From Chitinophaga sp. YR573 (GTDB taxonomy: Bacteria; Bacteroidota; Bacteroidia; Chitinophagales; Chitinophagaceae): a DNA stretch of 64,000 nucleotides. The DNA is taken from assembly GCF_900110995.1 (NCBI RefSeq), contig NZ_FOJF01000003.1, positions 310,001-374,000 on the forward strand. The letters are read 5' to 3'. The position numbers and the translations under genes are program-made. Below, in pieces: positions 1-9,394 of the stretch (positions are counted from its first letter, which is position 1; every line of letters starts with the position of its first letter). The notes beneath the pieces were generated by a model. The model had not been told where the DNA came from, searched no databases, and saw nothing but the letters and a program-made list of their open reading frames with translations.

Positions 1-708
1 GCACTGACACCACAATGGCAGAGCGGAAAAATAATGCACCGCAACGGCGTAAAAACATTAACAGTGCAGAGCGAAACCAGGCCCCATGTATTGCCGGCAG
101 AGCTGCTTGAAGAAGTAAGGCCGGCCATAAACAAGCTGAAACTGCCCGGCGGCTACCGTATAGAATATGGCGGTGAAGAGGGAGGAAAGGAAGAGGTGGA
201 AAATGACATGATAACTGCTTTATCAATAAGCCTGGCACTGATATTCTTTATCCTGTTATTTCAGTTTAAAAACTTAAAAGAGGCATTGATTATAATGGCC
301 ACCATTCCATTGAGTTTGTTTGGCGCTATACTGGGCCTTGCGGTTACCGGCAATAACTTCAGCTTCACTGCATTCGTCGGGCTTATCGCGCTGTCCGGTA
401 TCGTGGTGCGAAACGCTATTATCCTGATAGATTATACCAATATCCTGCTAAAGCAGGGCATGGATATAAAAACCGCCGCTGTAGAAGCCGCCAAGCGCAG
501 GCTGCGCCCCATTTTTCTTACCGCCATGGCGGCAGCAGTGGGCGTATTACCCATGATTATTTCCAGATCGCCTATGTGGGCGCCGCTGGCAAGCGTACTG
601 GCCTTTGGGGTAGTGTGGAGCATGATAATGGCCCTGCTTACTGTACCTGTTATGTACATAGGTATCATCAACAACAACGATAAAAAAAGTGCAAAAAATG
701 AAGCTTAG
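1..708 (+). CDS. RND efflux transporter permease, C-terminal part (5' end outside window)
   Basis: This is the end of an AcrB/CusA-type inner-membrane proton-driven efflux pump. The reading frame is open from base 1, so the start lies upstream. The visible 235 residues hold part of the periplasmic porter domain, then the last membrane helices: hydrophobic stretches around ALSISLALIFFILLF, a second at LIIMATIPLSLFGAIL, the FVGLIALSGIVVRNAIILIDY segment typical of the family, and a final helix ending in VPVMYIGI. A conserved RRLRPI motif sits between helices. A TolC-type outer-membrane channel gene overlaps its end, which is the usual tripartite efflux arrangement. The substrate (metal or drug) cannot be told from this fragment. 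Confidence 0.93.
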   Translation, partial: ALTPQWQSGKIMHRNGVKTLTVQSETRPHVLPAELLEEVRPAINKLKLPGGYRIEYGGEEGGKEEVENDMITALSISLALIFFILLFQFKNLKEALIIMATIPLSLFGAILGLAVTGNNFSFTAFVGLIALSGIVVRNAIILIDYTNILLKQGMDIKTAAVEAAKRRLRPIFLTAMAAAVGVLPMIISRSPMWAPLASVLAFGVVWSMIMALLTVPVMYIGIINNNDKKSAKNEA

Positions 709-2002
709 TATATTGCTATTGGTCTTGATTCTACTGGGATATTCCCGCTTATCCGCTCAGACAAGCCCTGGATATTCTTTGCAACAGCTGATAGATGCTG
801 CAATGGATAATAGTCACCTGCTTTCTATCAGAGAATACCAGGTGCAGGAAAAAATGAGTAAGCTAAAAGAAGATGAAATTAAAAGATATCCTTCTGCCAC
901 TGTGGACGGTAGTTATCAATATAATTTCAAGCTACCTGAAATAACTCTACCTGCGGGAACAATAACTACGGGACTGCCTTCGGAAGACAGGAAATTTGCC
1001 ATAGGCGAAAAGAATACTTACAATGTAGGGCTCAATATTTATCAGCCCATCACCCAGCAATTTAAAATGGGTACGGGACTATCCATTGACAAAACTGATA
1101 TAAAGCTGGGGCAAAAAGAAAAGGAAAAAACAGCCCTGCAAATGCAGCTGGCGATTGAGCAACTGTATTACGGGGCGCTCATTGCCCAAAAGCAGGTAGA
1201 AGGTACAATGGCCAGACTGGAACTGGCTCAGGCCAGATTATACGATGCTGAGGGCGCACTGGCAGCAGGGAAAAGCACAGGGGTAAACCTTTCCGGCTTA
1301 CGGGCGGGTATATCCGGCGAAGAACAAAACCTGTTAAAACTCAACATTCAGGTGGAGGATTATCTGACCGAACTGGAAAGGCTTACCAGCCTTCATGCAA
1401 TAAAACTGGAAGCCGCAGAACCGGGCAGTGTGACCGTTAACCCTGTAGATGAGTATAAGCTGGCTGCCACCAGCAACCCTGATATAGAAATAGCACACCT
1501 GAATAAAGAGAAAGCCCTTCTGGGGATAAAAGCAGCAAAACAAAGTAACCTGCCGGATTTTGGCCTGATAGCGGGGTACTATGTGCAGCAGGGCAGCCCT
1601 GTATTGCCAGGTAACAGCCCTTATGTGGGCCTCAACCTGAAATGGAACATACAAGACCTTTTTTCCAATAAGCAGGTACAGTATCAACGGCAATACCAGC
1701 TAAAGCAGGCAGAAGAGGCTATCATCTATACTCAACAACAGGTAGAAAGCGATATTGATAAAGCATGGCGAAAAGTGAAACAATCGGATGCCCTGATAAC
1801 TGCAGCTCAGAAACTGGCAGGCTACCGCAGGGAAGCACTCAAAGAACAGGAGGACAGGCAGGTAAGCGGACTGGATACAAAAACCGTCTTGCTGGAAGCA
1901 AAGTCGCAACTGGCAGAGGCAGAAGCTGATCTATATGCGGCACAGTTGTCGAAGGCGCTGGCTATTGCAGCACTTAGAAATCTGACGGGGCAACATAGGT
2001 AG
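698..2002 (+). CDS. TolC family outer-membrane efflux protein
   Basis: Outer-membrane channel partner of the RND pump encoded immediately upstream. I chose the ATG at 698, which gives a signal peptide ending LSAQ after about 20 residues; an in-frame GTG lies at 689. The gene overlaps the pump gene by 11 bases, so the two are translationally coupled. The mature protein (about 410 residues) shows the long alpha-helical, Gln/Ala/Lys-rich repeats of TolC proteins, in two halves with the pattern of helical barrel segments (for example LEQLYYGALIAQKQVEG and the C-terminal EALKEQEDRQVSG region). Length is normal for Bacteroidota TolC homologues. A strong hairpin follows its stop codon. Confidence 0.92.
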   Translation: MKLSILLLVLILLGYSRLSAQTSPGYSLQQLIDAAMDNSHLLSIREYQVQEKMSKLKEDEIKRYPSATVDGSYQYNFKLPEITLPAGTITTGLPSEDRKFAIGEKNTYNVGLNIYQPITQQFKMGTGLSIDKTDIKLGQKEKEKTALQMQLAIEQLYYGALIAQKQVEGTMARLELAQARLYDAEGALAAGKSTGVNLSGLRAGISGEEQNLLKLNIQVEDYLTELERLTSLHAIKLEAAEPGSVTVNPVDEYKLAATSNPDIEIAHLNKEKALLGIKAAKQSNLPDFGLIAGYYVQQGSPVLPGNSPYVGLNLKWNIQDLFSNKQVQYQRQYQLKQAEEAIIYTQQQVESDIDKAWRKVKQSDALITAAQKLAGYRREALKEQEDRQVSGLDTKTVLLEAKSQLAEAEADLYAAQLSKALAIAALRNLTGQHR

Positions 2003-2006
2003 TGGG

Positions 2007-2025
2007 TGCAGGGCTTTGCCCTGCA
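2007..2025 (+). terminator. Hairpin after the efflux operon
   Basis: An 8-bp perfect stem (tgcagggc / gccctgca) with a 3-base loop begins 5 bases after the TolC stop and is followed by a C-run and then TTTTT. It fits a Rho-independent terminator for the pump operon. Confidence 0.6.
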
Positions 2026-2072
2026 AACCCCCTTTTTGAGATAGTGCTTCGCATCATCAAAATAAATCAATA

Positions 2073-2684
2073 ATGAAAAACAAGTTCCTTATAACATTCC
2101 TTTGTATCGGCGCTTCGCTTACAGCTAAAGCACAAAGCGACAGTTCAAACTGGATGATAGACTTTGGTGGTTCAGTAGGGCTTTTTATCCCGTTCAACCA
2201 GGTAAATGGTGAAGAAATGTTAATTGGTACTAATTCGACAACATCAGTACAGTTCAATTATAAAAGACACTTTTTTGCCCGTTTACAATTTGGGGAACTA
2301 TCCGCAGATTTTAAATATAAAACTACTCTTGGATCTTTAAAATCAGAAATTAATTCCAATACAAACAGTCTTAACCTGGCTCTGGATATCGGGTACCAGT
2401 CCAGGTTACGTAAATGGCAACCACTTTTTTTTGTCGGTGCTGGTCCGTCCTATGTTACTATCCCTGCTATGACCTATGATATGAACACCAATACGGCACA
2501 TTATACCACTAATTCAAGTATGCAACTATACATGAATGCAGGTGCGGGGGTGAATTATTATCTGTCAAAATCGGTCATCCTTGTGTTCGAATTACAAACA
2601 TCGACGATACTTAATCTTCCTCAAAAACCAAGTGCCAACCTTACGGGTATCAGTGCACTTGTAAATATTAAAATCACTTTATAG
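2073..2684 (+). CDS. Outer-membrane beta-barrel protein, porin-like family
   Basis: 203-residue protein with a signal peptide (about 20 residues, ending TAKAQ). The rest has alternating hydrophobic/polar residues and aromatic-rich strands such as VQFNYKRHFFARLQFG, SLNLALDIGYQSR and LQLYMNAGAGVNYYL, which indicates a small 8-10-strand barrel (PF13568/OmpW-like shape). No binding motif is visible. It opens a co-directional run with the DUF2147 gene (15-base gap) and then a two-component system, so an envelope role under that system is possible but not shown. Confidence 0.75.
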   Translation: MKNKFLITFLCIGASLTAKAQSDSSNWMIDFGGSVGLFIPFNQVNGEEMLIGTNSTTSVQFNYKRHFFARLQFGELSADFKYKTTLGSLKSEINSNTNSLNLALDIGYQSRLRKWQPLFFVGAGPSYVTIPAMTYDMNTNTAHYTTNSSMQLYMNAGAGVNYYLSKSVILVFELQTSTILNLPQKPSANLTGISALVNIKITL

Positions 2685-2699
2685 TTAAAATCAAATAGT

Positions 2700-3074
2700 A
2701 TGTTTAAGCATTTTCTTATTACAACAGCCGTTTTAGTATTTTTCAGCATTAACTCATGGGCACAACAGGCTACCTTAGTTGGCAGGTGGATAACTCCCGA
2801 TAAGGATAAAATAGAATTTTATATCGAAGGACAAACAATTACGGGCAAACAGATCAGTACAGAAACGGAAAAAGACAAAAAGAACAACAATAAAATTATA
2901 GCTACAGGGCTTAAAGCTACCAGTCCAATGGTTTTTGAAGGAACGATCATTGACCCCAAAGACGATAAAACATACAAAGGCCGCTTTATTATGAATGAAG
3001 CCGGAACAGCAATTGAACTAAAAGTAAAATGGGGATTGTTGAGTTTTAATGAAACATGGAAAAGGGTAAAGTAA
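2700..3074 (+). CDS. DUF2147 domain-containing secreted protein
   Basis: 124 residues with a signal peptide ending SWAQQ. The mature part follows the DUF2147 pattern: an opening GRWITPDKDKIEFY strand pair, a central TITGKQI, the segment FEGTIIDPKDDKTYKGRF and a closing FNETWKRVK. The family is a periplasmic lipocalin-like beta fold of unknown function. The gene lies 15 bases after the barrel protein and 22 before the histidine kinase, so co-transcription is likely. Confidence 0.8.
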   Translation: MFKHFLITTAVLVFFSINSWAQQATLVGRWITPDKDKIEFYIEGQTITGKQISTETEKDKKNNNKIIATGLKATSPMVFEGTIIDPKDDKTYKGRFIMNEAGTAIELKVKWGLLSFNETWKRVK

Positions 3075-3096
3075 TTAAAGTTATTTATTTTAGCAG

Positions 3097-4140
3097 ATGC
3101 ATAAACACAGCTACAGATTATTCCGGTTGTATGGTTATCCTGGCTTTGGGTTAATATTGTACCTGATTATGGTGCTGATTAATCCGTACGAACGCGTTTA
3201 TAATAGCTGGCGCTTTTATACGATGCCCGACTTTGTCCTGGAATTTTCATTCAGTGTTGCTTATGCAACGTTATTATTTGAAACAGGTATACAGTTAACA
3301 GGGCTGCTCAATAAATGGTATCCCTGGGGGAATCGTATTAAAAGCAGGTTTGGTATTCAGCTTTTATTGCACATTACTATTATTTACATTATACTGAACT
3401 TGTTTTTTAAATTCAGGTTCCCGGATCATTTTGATTACGATGAACTAATGTTAAGACAGACCGTTATTATCGGTATCATATTCTCTATCCTAATAACGGC
3501 TGTTTTTGCTGCGGAATATTTCTTTCACAAATGGAACGATGCCAATCTGCAATCCCTGGAAATGGCGCAGCATACTACAAGGGCGCAGTTGGAAGCACTC
3601 AAGTTACAGCTTGATCCGCATTTCCTGTTTAACAACCTTAGCATTGTTACCGCATTGATAGAAGACCAGCCGGTAACAGCAGTTTCCTACATTGCCAAAC
3701 TATCATCCATCTACCGGTATATGCTGACTAACAGAGTGCAAAATGTAATTCCTGTAACAGAAGAACTGGAATTTATTAAAGCGTATCTGTTTTTGTATGA
3801 GATCAGGTATGGAGAAGGTATTAAAGTAAATATTGAGGAAAATAAGCAGGCATTCCGTTTAGGTATTCCGCCTTTAACATTACAGTTGCTGATTGAAAAT
3901 GCGATCAAGCATAATGTGTTTAGTACAGCATCGCCCCTTAACATTCATATATATTTCCCGGATGAAAAATTAATGGTGGTGGAGAATAATAAAATGCCCA
4001 AAATGATGAAGGAAGCAGGGGCAAACATGGGACTTAAAAATATCAGGGAACGATACCATTTGATGAACCAGAAAGCTCCCGTTATATTGGATGATGATCA
4101 CTTTTTCAGGGTGGAGATTTCATTGATAACTGTCGAATAA
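3097..4140 (+). CDS. LytS-type sensor histidine kinase
   Basis: Membrane sensor kinase of the HisKA-less LytS/YehU group (PF06580). Four N-terminal membrane segments lie between residues about 15 and 143, with no large extracytoplasmic domain. The kinase core begins near residue 160: the phosphoacceptor is H175 in LDPHFLFNNL, followed by an N-box IENAIKHN and a degenerate G-box (NMGLKNIRERY). The gene is 8 bases upstream of its LytTR-family response regulator, the standard pairing for this family in Bacteroidota. The signal is unknown; the short membrane-embedded sensor suggests a lipid or membrane cue. Confidence 0.92.
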   Translation: MHKHSYRLFRLYGYPGFGLILYLIMVLINPYERVYNSWRFYTMPDFVLEFSFSVAYATLLFETGIQLTGLLNKWYPWGNRIKSRFGIQLLLHITIIYIILNLFFKFRFPDHFDYDELMLRQTVIIGIIFSILITAVFAAEYFFHKWNDANLQSLEMAQHTTRAQLEALKLQLDPHFLFNNLSIVTALIEDQPVTAVSYIAKLSSIYRYMLTNRVQNVIPVTEELEFIKAYLFLYEIRYGEGIKVNIEENKQAFRLGIPPLTLQLLIENAIKHNVFSTASPLNIHIYFPDEKLMVVENNKMPKMMKEAGANMGLKNIRERYHLMNQKAPVILDDDHFFRVEISLITVE

Positions 4141-4148
4141 CTATTAAT

Positions 4149-4916
4149 ATGACAAGTGTTTTAATCATAGAAGATGAGCTTCCTAATATTATAAGGCTTG
4201 AAAAGATGTTATCTCTTTTAGATAGTGACATTACTATTACGGCAAAACTTCAAACAGTGCAGGATAGTATTAAATGGTTGAAAGAGCATCAACAGCCGGA
4301 TGTGATATTTATGGATATCATGCTTACTGATGGATTAAGCTTCGAGATTTTTAACCATGTTACGATAACATCCCCTGTCATATTCGTGACTGCTTATGAT
4401 GAATATGCGCTTAAGGCTTTTGAAGTGAATGGTGTTGATTACCTGCTGAAACCACTGGAAGCTGATAAGCTGGCAAAGAGCCTCCGCAAAGCAAAGTCCA
4501 TTATCGGGACCGGAAGTGATGCCAGTATATTACAGCTTATTAAAAACATGCAGGCAAAGCAACAAATATATCGCACACGTTTTTTAATTGCATATCGCGA
4601 CAGGCATATTCTGATAATGACGGAGGATATTGCTTATTTCACTTCAGAAAATAAAGCAACGTTCCTTACAACCTTTACCTCTCAGCGATTTGTGGTAGAC
4701 CAGACTTTAGAAGTGCTGGAGAAAGAACTTGACCCCGAAGTTTTTTTCAGGGTAAGCCGCCAGGTGATTGTTTCTTTAAAATCTATCCATCAGATACATC
4801 AAACGTTTAATGGTCAGCTAAAGATTGAACTTTCTCCAGCTTTAGATGAAAGTGTAGTCCTGAGCAGGGAAAAGTCGAACCAATTGAAGAAATGGTTGGG
4901 GCAGTCCGGGTTGTAG
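4149..4916 (+). CDS. LytTR family response regulator
   Basis: 255 residues. The receiver domain (1-120) has the acidic pair ED at 8-9, phosphoacceptor D56 in FMDIM, and the conserved lysine in LLKPLE. A LytTR DNA-binding domain follows (about 150-250), with the typical IAYFTSENKATFLTT and VSRQVIVSLKSIHQIHQTFNG segments. It is the cognate regulator of the LytS kinase 8 bases upstream. Targets are not evident; the barrel and DUF2147 genes upstream are candidates by proximity. Confidence 0.93.
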   Translation: MTSVLIIEDELPNIIRLEKMLSLLDSDITITAKLQTVQDSIKWLKEHQQPDVIFMDIMLTDGLSFEIFNHVTITSPVIFVTAYDEYALKAFEVNGVDYLLKPLEADKLAKSLRKAKSIIGTGSDASILQLIKNMQAKQQIYRTRFLIAYRDRHILIMTEDIAYFTSENKATFLTTFTSQRFVVDQTLEVLEKELDPEVFFRVSRQVIVSLKSIHQIHQTFNGQLKIELSPALDESVVLSREKSNQLKKWLGQSGL

Positions 4917-4918
4917 TC

Positions 4919-7195
4919 CTATTTCACCCCATCCTGTAATATCAGATAGCTGTCAGGTTTTAATGCCGTATTGAAATCTACCTGTTTATTCACGTTTTTA
5001 TAGTGATTATTATGAATGAGAATGTTGGAAGACATATTGCCTGATCCGCCCAATGAAATGGCTTTATCCGCATTCGTAAAGGTATTATCTTCGATAATGA
5101 CATCGGTTATTGCATTGGGATTTGCTCCGGGGGAAGTACGGATATAGCTGAAATCGTATAATTTATTTCGTCTTACCAGTGTTCCGATATTCATCGCTGA
5201 ACCACCGGAGCCAACGATATTGATATTCTGATAACTGGATACTTTAGTCTTTATAGCCATCTTTGGAACGTTATTATTCCCTTCATTTAACTCACAGTTT
5301 ACAATATCAGTATACCAGTTAGGTTGTCTGCCCTTATAAATGAGGGAACCTCGCCCTATTATACCAATACACCTGCGCATTTTAAGCCCGGAAATCACGC
5401 AGTTCTCTGCGGAACCATAGAATTGATAGGCGCCACCATCAGCCACGTCATTATCGACAAAAAACAGGTTTTTACGGATAGTGGTGATACTGATCACAGA
5501 GGTCGCATCAGGATCTACCAGGAAGGGCTGGTCCAGTTGGATAACATCCAGCGTATGACTGACAATCCGCCTGTACTGCCCGGCACCTTTCCCTTCGAGA
5601 ATAAATACACCGCCTCCGACCCATTTATTGGGCGTCCATTGGTTGGTAGTAGCGCCGGAGGGCAATGTAATGGTGTTACCTTTCACACTGCCAACAGGCC
5701 CTGCATATGCACCGCTGCCACCATCAAAGGTCATCACTTCCCGGTCATTGATATAGTTGAAAGGGATGGTGTTCCTGGCCTCATAGAGGTTATTACTTTC
5801 GTCGATGGAAGTGGCATAGCCATAACCGTTCATCTGTTTATAACAATCTTCAAATATTAAGCCTTTGGGATGAATAGCCATAAAGGTTTTGTCGGTTCCA
5901 TTCTTTTCAAACCTGCAATGTTGTATAAAGCCACTGGCAGCAACGAAGTTGTACATACCGCTGCAATTAAATGAACAGTTCCTGACTTTTAAGTTGCTCC
6001 CCCTCAGAAGAATCCCGGTTTTGAACCATTTACTGTCTATTTCTGCTTTTGCAGCTTCCACATTGGCTCTTGCCATGAATGAGGTTACTTCCGGTTCAAC
6101 GGTTTGTTTAACAACCAGGTTTTCAAGGGTGATATTACCCTGTTCGGGAACAGGCCCTGTCAGCATAATAATGCCCCAGGCCCTGGTAGCTGATATACTG
6201 AGGTCTTTGATGGCAAAGTGATGTGTGCCGCTGATTAGACTGGCGGGCATTTTGCCAGTCGCCCAGTTGGCCGGGTTCCAGAATAACTGGGTAGTTTCTT
6301 TGGAAGCACCTTTGAGTAGGGTGAAGGGGGGAAGGATGAGTGCATCTGTTAACATATAACGTCCTGCGGGTGCGTATACAGTTCCACCTCCTTGTTGTTT
6401 GGCCGCAGTTATAGCAGCATTAAAAGCAGCTGTTTCATCATTTGTACCATCACCTTTTGCACCATAATCTTTTACGTTGAAGGTCTTTTTATCCCATTTA
6501 TTTGTGGAGGGATTCACAACGGTTACCTGTAGCGGAGCGCTCCAGGCTGTTTTTCCGCCTAAGCCGTTATGATAATATAAGTTGTAATTACCGGATGGTG
6601 TATTACCCGGAATGTTTACATTAACAGAGAAGTCGTCAAAGGCATTGGCCACTGTTGCTCTTATCACCTGTTTTTTATCAGAAGAAATGATAACCACCTG
6701 ACCAGTAGCCCCTTTCCGGAATAAATTCTTTCCCTGGATGCGCAGGTTACCTCCGGCAGTTATATTTAAGCCCTCTTCACTAATCACCCAGTTCACCTTG
6801 GGAACATTGACATTAAAGCCGCTGATGTGGTTGTCACCATCCGTTAATCTGACACTGTACACGCCTTGCTGATAACTGGCAGGGATAATGAATTTAACGG
6901 ATTGTGTATTGCTTTGAAGGGGCTGGACTGTGATGCTCTTATTGTCCAGTGGATTTATGCCACCACCATCTGGTCCGGCGTCTTCTCTTGGTAATGGAAC
7001 ATATGCAGGCAATACATTATCTACGTTATCGTCGGGCAGGCGGCTCACCTGTATCTTCGTGATCTTATCCAGGTATTCGCCTCTTATGAGTACGGCATCA
7101 CCTGGGTTCGTTGCGGCTGTTGTTACCTGGAATAATTTGGATTGGGAATATACGCCGGTAGTCAGCAACATAAAGAAGAACAGCAATTTTTTCAT
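4919..7195 (-). CDS. Secreted pectate-lyase-superfamily (right-handed beta-helix) protein
   Basis: 758 residues using the ATG at 7195, which places a signal peptide (MKKLLFFFML..GVYSQ) at the terminus; an upstream in-frame start at 7261 would bury it. After two IPT/TIG-like beta-sandwich segments (about 20-230), residues from 239 match the start of a pectate_lyase_3 beta-helix: FNVKDYGAKGDGTNDE with a following GGGTVYAPAGRY. The remaining 500 residues are beta-helix coils rich in Asn ladders. This superfamily holds glycoside hydrolases and lyases (GH28/GH55-like); I see no decisive catalytic set, so the substrate is open. It has no SusCD partner next to it and is convergent with the response regulator, 2 bases apart. 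Confidence 0.8.
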   Translation of the reverse strand: MKKLLFFFMLLTTGVYSQSKLFQVTTAATNPGDAVLIRGEYLDKITKIQVSRLPDDNVDNVLPAYVPLPREDAGPDGGGINPLDNKSITVQPLQSNTQSVKFIIPASYQQGVYSVRLTDGDNHISGFNVNVPKVNWVISEEGLNITAGGNLRIQGKNLFRKGATGQVVIISSDKKQVIRATVANAFDDFSVNVNIPGNTPSGNYNLYYHNGLGGKTAWSAPLQVTVVNPSTNKWDKKTFNVKDYGAKGDGTNDETAAFNAAITAAKQQGGGTVYAPAGRYMLTDALILPPFTLLKGASKETTQLFWNPANWATGKMPASLISGTHHFAIKDLSISATRAWGIIMLTGPVPEQGNITLENLVVKQTVEPEVTSFMARANVEAAKAEIDSKWFKTGILLRGSNLKVRNCSFNCSGMYNFVAASGFIQHCRFEKNGTDKTFMAIHPKGLIFEDCYKQMNGYGYATSIDESNNLYEARNTIPFNYINDREVMTFDGGSGAYAGPVGSVKGNTITLPSGATTNQWTPNKWVGGGVFILEGKGAGQYRRIVSHTLDVIQLDQPFLVDPDATSVISITTIRKNLFFVDNDVADGGAYQFYGSAENCVISGLKMRRCIGIIGRGSLIYKGRQPNWYTDIVNCELNEGNNNVPKMAIKTKVSSYQNINIVGSGGSAMNIGTLVRRNKLYDFSYIRTSPGANPNAITDVIIEDNTFTNADKAISLGGSGNMSSNILIHNNHYKNVNKQVDFNTALKPDSYLILQDGVK

Positions 7196-7322
7196 CGTAT
7201 TCACCAGGTTTAAATTCAGCGTTATAACGTTGTGTTGAGGTAACACATTGTGTTCATGCAAATTATGCTTATTTGAACCTGGTTTTGTTACTTAAATGAG
7301 GTAGTTTTACTAAATTGTACGT

Positions 7323-7805
7323 ATGCACACATTCACGGCTGAGATAGAGATTATCGGAATAAATCCATTTGTATTTGTCCCTGAAATAATTCTGACTGAC
7401 ATTTTCAAACAGGCAGGGAAGGACAAAGGAGCTATCCCTATTCGTGGCACGATCAATAAATTGCCTTATAAACAGACGCTGGTAAAATATAGTGGGGCGT
7501 GGCGACTGTATATAAATACACTGATGCTTAAAAATTCACCCAATAGAATAGGGGAGAGCATACAATTGACAATTGAATTTGATCCATCAGACAGAACGAT
7601 AGAACCTCATCCAAAATTGGTAAAAGCACTTCATGAAAACAAACACGCAAAAAAAGTATTTGACAATTTGCGCCCTTCTTTACAGCATGAAATTGTCAGG
7701 TATATAGCGCATCTTAAAACTGAAGTGAGTATAGATAGAAATGTTAACAATGCCATTAATTTTTTAATGGGAAAAGGCAGGTTTATAGGAAGAGATAAAC
7801 CATAG
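7323..7805 (+). CDS. DUF1905 / YdeI-OmdA family protein
   Basis: 160 residues in two parts. Residues 1-90 form a DUF1905-type beta-barrel (FTAEIEIIG...NPFVFVPEII, KGAIPIRGTING-like, KYSGAWRLYINTLMLK). Residues 95-155 are a helical OmdA segment (LVKALHENKHAKKVFDNLRPSLQHEIVRYI), seen in YdeI-type proteins that are annotated as bacteriocin-protection or OmpD-associated. The biochemical function is unknown. It precedes a DinB protein in the same direction. Confidence 0.75.
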   Translation: MHTFTAEIEIIGINPFVFVPEIILTDIFKQAGKDKGAIPIRGTINKLPYKQTLVKYSGAWRLYINTLMLKNSPNRIGESIQLTIEFDPSDRTIEPHPKLVKALHENKHAKKVFDNLRPSLQHEIVRYIAHLKTEVSIDRNVNNAINFLMGKGRFIGRDKP

Positions 7806-7868
7806 TGAACTATTAAGCGTTAATTCTGTTTTATTTTCTGATATTAGTAATCCACCAAAAAAAAAGTT

Positions 7869-8396
7869 ATGAAAGCAATTCATTTTTTAGCTACACTATG
7901 CCTTATTTTTAGCTTTGCCAGTCTGGCCCGGGCACAATCCAATGACGAAATAGCGAAGGAATGGGAAAGAGCCAAAGCTTATACAAAGGAATATCTTGAT
8001 GCAATGCCAGAGTCCGGGTACTCCCTGAAACCGACTCCTGAAATGCGGTCTTTTGCAGAACAAATGCTCCATTTAGCTGATGCAAATTATGGTTTGGTTG
8101 CTGCGGCTACAGGAGAGAAAAGCCCGATAGAACATGGAGACGTAGAAAAGACCAGTGATAAAACCAAAGAAAATGTAACAAATAAAGTAATGGAAAGCTA
8201 TGATTTTGCCATCAATACTATCCGGAAAATGACGCCTGCCCAGTTAGGAGAGAAGATAAAGCTGTTTGATAAATTTGATCTGAGCAGAGAAACGGCATTA
8301 GCTAAGGGATTCGAACACCAGACTCACCATAGAGGCCAGACCACCGTTTATCTTCGTTTGGCGGGGGTAAAACCACCTCAGGAGAAATTATTCTAG
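7869..8396 (+). CDS. DinB family protein with signal peptide
   Basis: 175 residues; signal peptide ends ARAQS at about residue 23. The mature four-helix bundle shows the DinB/YfiT metal-binding histidine pattern: MLHLADANYG for the first His and FEHQTHHRGQTTVYLR for the last two (HxxxH), followed by a proline-rich end. Family members are thiol-S-transferase-like or of unknown function; an exported form is common in Chitinophagaceae. A second exported DinB gene is at 50882. It sits just before an AraC regulator. Confidence 0.85.
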   Translation: MKAIHFLATLCLIFSFASLARAQSNDEIAKEWERAKAYTKEYLDAMPESGYSLKPTPEMRSFAEQMLHLADANYGLVAAATGEKSPIEHGDVEKTSDKTKENVTNKVMESYDFAINTIRKMTPAQLGEKIKLFDKFDLSRETALAKGFEHQTHHRGQTTVYLRLAGVKPPQEKLF

Positions 8397-8434
8397 AAAT
8401 GTTACATTCGTTAACGGATTTCTAAATCGTTAGC

Positions 8435-9307
8435 GTGGAAAGAGATATTACTAATTATGTATTTAAACCTGGTTTGCCGGTAGAGTTCGAGATTCTCTCA
8501 CTTGCTGACCTTTACCGTGATAAAAGAGATATCATCACCAGGCCACACCGGACTGCTTTTTACCATATCATCTGGTTCCGGAAAGGGAATCCAATGCATC
8601 TGGTTGATTTCAGTCCGGTTGGCATTGTGGATGATACCCTGTTATTCATGACTAAGGATACTGTGCAGGTTTATGATGATAAAGACGGTATTGAAGGATT
8701 ATCCATTCTGTTTACAGATGCCTTTTTTTATCAGACCGCAGCTGATGCTCGTTTTCTGAAAGACAGTATCCTGTTTAATGATCTTTTATCTGTATCCACC
8801 ATTCAGCTCAACAATCAGGATACCCCTTTTCACGAATTGCTCCATCTCATGCAAAATGAGGTAAAGCAAGGGAAAGACAGCTTCCAGCCCTCCATACTTA
8901 AAAATTACCTGCATAGTTTTCTTTTACAAGCTGAGCGCCTCCGAAGAAATCAGGATTTTCAGGAAGTGAGGAAAGGCCCCGACTTTGATTACGTTATCCT
9001 CTTTAGAGATTTATTAGAAGCAGGTTTTAATAAAAACAAGCAGGTCAGTTATTATGCAACTCAGCTCAATGTCACCGAAAAGCGACTTAACCTGGCTACA
9101 GCTAAAGTGCTTGGAAAAACACCTAAGCAGATGATCGACGACCGTGTAATGCTGGAAGCCAAACGCCTGCTGGCTCATACCAATGATTCTATCAAGGGAG
9201 TAGGTTTTATCCTGGGGTTTGAAGAACCCACTAATTTTATCAAGTACTTCCGGAAGCATAGTCAGCAGACACCTGTGGAGTTCCGGGAAAGCTTTCTTAT
9301 CTCCTGA
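8435..9307 (+). CDS. AraC family transcriptional regulator
   Basis: 290 residues from a GTG start at 8435; no ATG exists upstream in frame, and the next Met would remove the first strands of the sensor domain. Residues 1-170 resemble a cupin-like AraC sensor domain; 190-288 hold the two helix-turn-helix motifs, with the second ending in GFEEPTNFIKYFRKHSQQTP, the AraC signature. The regulated gene is likely one of the neighbours (DinB or the SnoaL-like gene 87 bases on). Confidence 0.88.
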   Translation: MERDITNYVFKPGLPVEFEILSLADLYRDKRDIITRPHRTAFYHIIWFRKGNPMHLVDFSPVGIVDDTLLFMTKDTVQVYDDKDGIEGLSILFTDAFFYQTAADARFLKDSILFNDLLSVSTIQLNNQDTPFHELLHLMQNEVKQGKDSFQPSILKNYLHSFLLQAERLRRNQDFQEVRKGPDFDYVILFRDLLEAGFNKNKQVSYYATQLNVTEKRLNLATAKVLGKTPKQMIDDRVMLEAKRLLAHTNDSIKGVGFILGFEEPTNFIKYFRKHSQQTPVEFRESFLIS

Positions 9308-9394
9308 TGGCGTAAAAGTATCATACAAACGCCCGTTTACACCTTTTCAGACAGCGCTGGCTTATAGACCTTTGTGTCATAAAAAAAGACAGAC